Source: Actinomycetes bacterium
GTDB lineage: Bacteria; Actinomycetota; Acidimicrobiia; Acidimicrobiales; Ilumatobacteraceae
Length of the DNA: 49,104 nucleotides
Reading direction: 5' to 3'
NCBI GenBank assembly: GCA_025359865.1
Contig: JANYDH010000088.1
Coordinates: forward strand, 1-49,104
Part shown: positions 48,102 through 49,104 of the stretch, piece by piece
Position numbering within the stretch: position 1 is the stretch's first letter
How the letters are laid out: each line of letters begins with the position of its first letter
Program-made: the position numbers and the translations under genes
Notes under the pieces: model-generated
Seen by the model: only the letters and a program-made list of their open reading frames with translations
Database searches by the model: none
Told to the model about the DNA's origin: nothing

Positions 48102-48563
48102 ATGGCCCGTTACCTCATGCATGTCCGTACTCCGATGCCGCCCGCCGAGGCGTTCGCCTACATGGCCGACCTCACGAACTTCGCCAAATGGGATCCAGGC
48201 GTCGACCGGGTCGACCAGGTAACTGGCGATGGGCCCGGACTTGACGCTGCGTTCGATGTCGCTGTCAAGGCGCTCGGTCGAGCGATCACACTGCGCTACG
48301 AAACCGTTACGTATGTCCCGCACACTACGGTCGTAGCGTTCGCCGAGAGCCGCGTGTTGACATCGCGCGACACCATCACCGTGCAACAAGACGGCGCAGG
48401 TCCTGGCTCGGTCGTCACGTATGACGCTGTGCTGAAGCTGAAGGGCCCGCTCGGCCTTGCCGATTCACTGCTCGGTCTGAGCTTCAAAAAGATCGGCGAT
48501 CGTGCTGCTGCGGGGCTGGTCGCAGCCCTCGCCGGTGAGCGCGTGCTGGAGCCCGCCTCATGA
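48102..48563 (+). CDS. SRPBCC-family (polyketide cyclase-like) protein
   Basis: 153 residues: ARYLMHVRTPMPPAEAFAYM, ADLTNFAKWDPGVDRVDQVT, a helix-grip fold start, followed by LRYETVTYVPHTTVVAFAES and SVVTYDAVLKLKGPLGLADS. Such proteins bind lipids or other hydrophobic ligands in a cavity. Its stop overlaps the ATG of the following SDR (ATGA), and in other actinobacteria such pairs act together on a lipid-like substrate, which is inference here. ATAGAT ends 5 nt before the ATG. The 241 bp before it hold nothing I recognise. Confidence 0.82.
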   Translation: MARYLMHVRTPMPPAEAFAYMADLTNFAKWDPGVDRVDQVTGDGPGLDAAFDVAVKALGRAITLRYETVTYVPHTTVVAFAESRVLTSRDTITVQQDGAGPGSVVTYDAVLKLKGPLGLADSLLGLSFKKIGDRAAAGLVAALAGERVLEPAS

Positions 48564-49104
48564 CCGGTCGCGCTCTAGCTGATGCTTTACTCGAGGTGCC
48601 GATCGTCACGAGCTTCACGAGGATCGGCTATGAGGCTCGCAAGCGTCTCGCGGGCTGGTCATCGCTCGACGCGTACGACCTCTCCGGGCAGGTCATCGTG
48701 CTCACCGGGGCCACGTCTGGGATCGGCTACGCAGCTGCCCGGCAGTTCGCGAAGTGTGGCGCGACGCTGGTGCTCGTCGGGCGCAGCGCGGATCGCAACG
48801 AGCGGGTCGTGAACGAACTGGTCGAGGCCACGGGTAACAGGTCAATCACTCAGGTTCCCGCCGACATGGGCGACTACCACCAGGTCCGCGACCTCGCCGC
48901 CCGTGTGCTTGCCGACCACGATCGGCTCGACGTGGTCGTCCATAACGCCGGTGCACTCACCCCCGAGCGTCATGTGGTCGCCGATGGCACCGAAGCCACG
49001 GTCGCCAGTCAGGTCGTCGGTCCGTTTCTGCTGACCACGCTGTTGCTCGATCGGCTCGCTGCGTCGGCGCCGTCTCGAGTGATCACCATGTCGTCGGGCG
49101 GCAT
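48560..49104 (+). CDS. short-chain dehydrogenase/reductase, 5' part (runs off the right edge)
   Basis: The first ~181 residues are present. After an N-terminal lead (SFTRIGYEARKRLAGWSSLD) the Rossmann fold starts GQVIVLTGATSGIGYAAARQ (TGxxxGIG), then VLVGRSADRNERVV, PADMGDYHQVRDLAARVLAD, LDVVVHNAGALTPER (NNAG variant HNAG) and RVITMSSGG with the catalytic Ser at the very edge; the YxxxK lies beyond. The N-terminal extension is like SDR family member 12 proteins. It is translated together with the SRPBCC protein. Confidence 0.87.
   Translation, partial: MTGRALADALLEVPIVTSFTRIGYEARKRLAGWSSLDAYDLSGQVIVLTGATSGIGYAAARQFAKCGATLVLVGRSADRNERVVNELVEATGNRSITQVPADMGDYHQVRDLAARVLADHDRLDVVVHNAGALTPERHVVADGTEATVASQVVGPFLLTTLLLDRLAASAPSRVITMSSGG

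Overview
This window is a high-GC, densely coded actinobacterial chromosome segment. A bL37-like 28-residue ribosomal peptide, an LPxTG-type surface protein, a TIGR03086 DinB-like protein, a TAP-type secreted hydrolase and an F420/PPOX-type gene all point to Actinobacteria. The general flavour suggests Acidimicrobiia (Ilumatobacter-like), but that last step is inference. At least fourteen genes have a TAnnnT-like -10 box ending 6 nt (one case 7 nt) before the start codon, which suggests that leaderless transcription is common here.

Layout. (1) 1-4337: defence-type region with the tail of an N6-adenine DNA methyltransferase, a putative restriction endonuclease, a complete IS1595-family insertion (1291-2339, 8-bp target duplication) and a three-gene operon of a 59-aa peptide, a DUF6338 membrane protein and an unknown soluble protein. 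(2) 4338-17608: a decayed integrative mobilisable island bounded by 153-bp direct repeats. The right repeat contains the 3' end of ychF, so ychF is the attachment gene. Inside are an MNT/HEPN toxin-antitoxin pair, a broken DUF4304 gene, two dead tyrosine integrases (one fused behind a GNAT acetyltransferase), an MFS exporter, a metallophosphoesterase, a broken MobF relaxase, a broken excisionase, an ECF sigma factor with a PASTA-tailed membrane partner, and HigBA. (3) 17589-28576: ordinary chromosome: ychF, LPRTGG surface protein, PHP hydrolase, bL37-like peptide, prolyl oligopeptidase, VOC-like protein, RecB-like nuclease, TAP hydrolase, TIGR03086 protein, tRNA-Leu(TAA). (4) 28577 to about 42105: islands stacked behind tRNA-Leu. 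Copies of the 52-bp tRNA 3' half recur at 38526 and 40814, a half from a different class II tRNA lies at 34640, and a TGCAC..TGCACAG arm motif recurs at six places. Cargo includes two TolB-like lipoproteins, an S41-like lipoprotein, an ECF sigma/anti-sigma pair, an M1 peptidase, a DUF4143 ATPase, a hotdog thioesterase, a broken PPOX gene, VapBC, an integrase stump and TacAT. (5) 42323-49104: a degenerate metallo-beta-lactamase-fold protein, DUF4262, a hipBA remnant, a DddP-like M24 enzyme, a second VapBC, a succinate-semialdehyde-type dehydrogenase, an SRPBCC protein and the start of an SDR.

The main themes are two adjacent integration hotspots (ychF 3' end and tRNA-Leu), toxin-antitoxin genes sitting repeatedly next to att-type junctions, and heavy decay limited mostly to mobility genes while neighbouring chromosomal genes are intact. 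In-frame TAG codons interrupt the integrase, relaxase and excisionase. The best candidates for undescribed biology are the att-proximal TA arrangement, the DUF6338 operon beside the restriction genes, and the two separate island-borne sigma/membrane-partner pairs.
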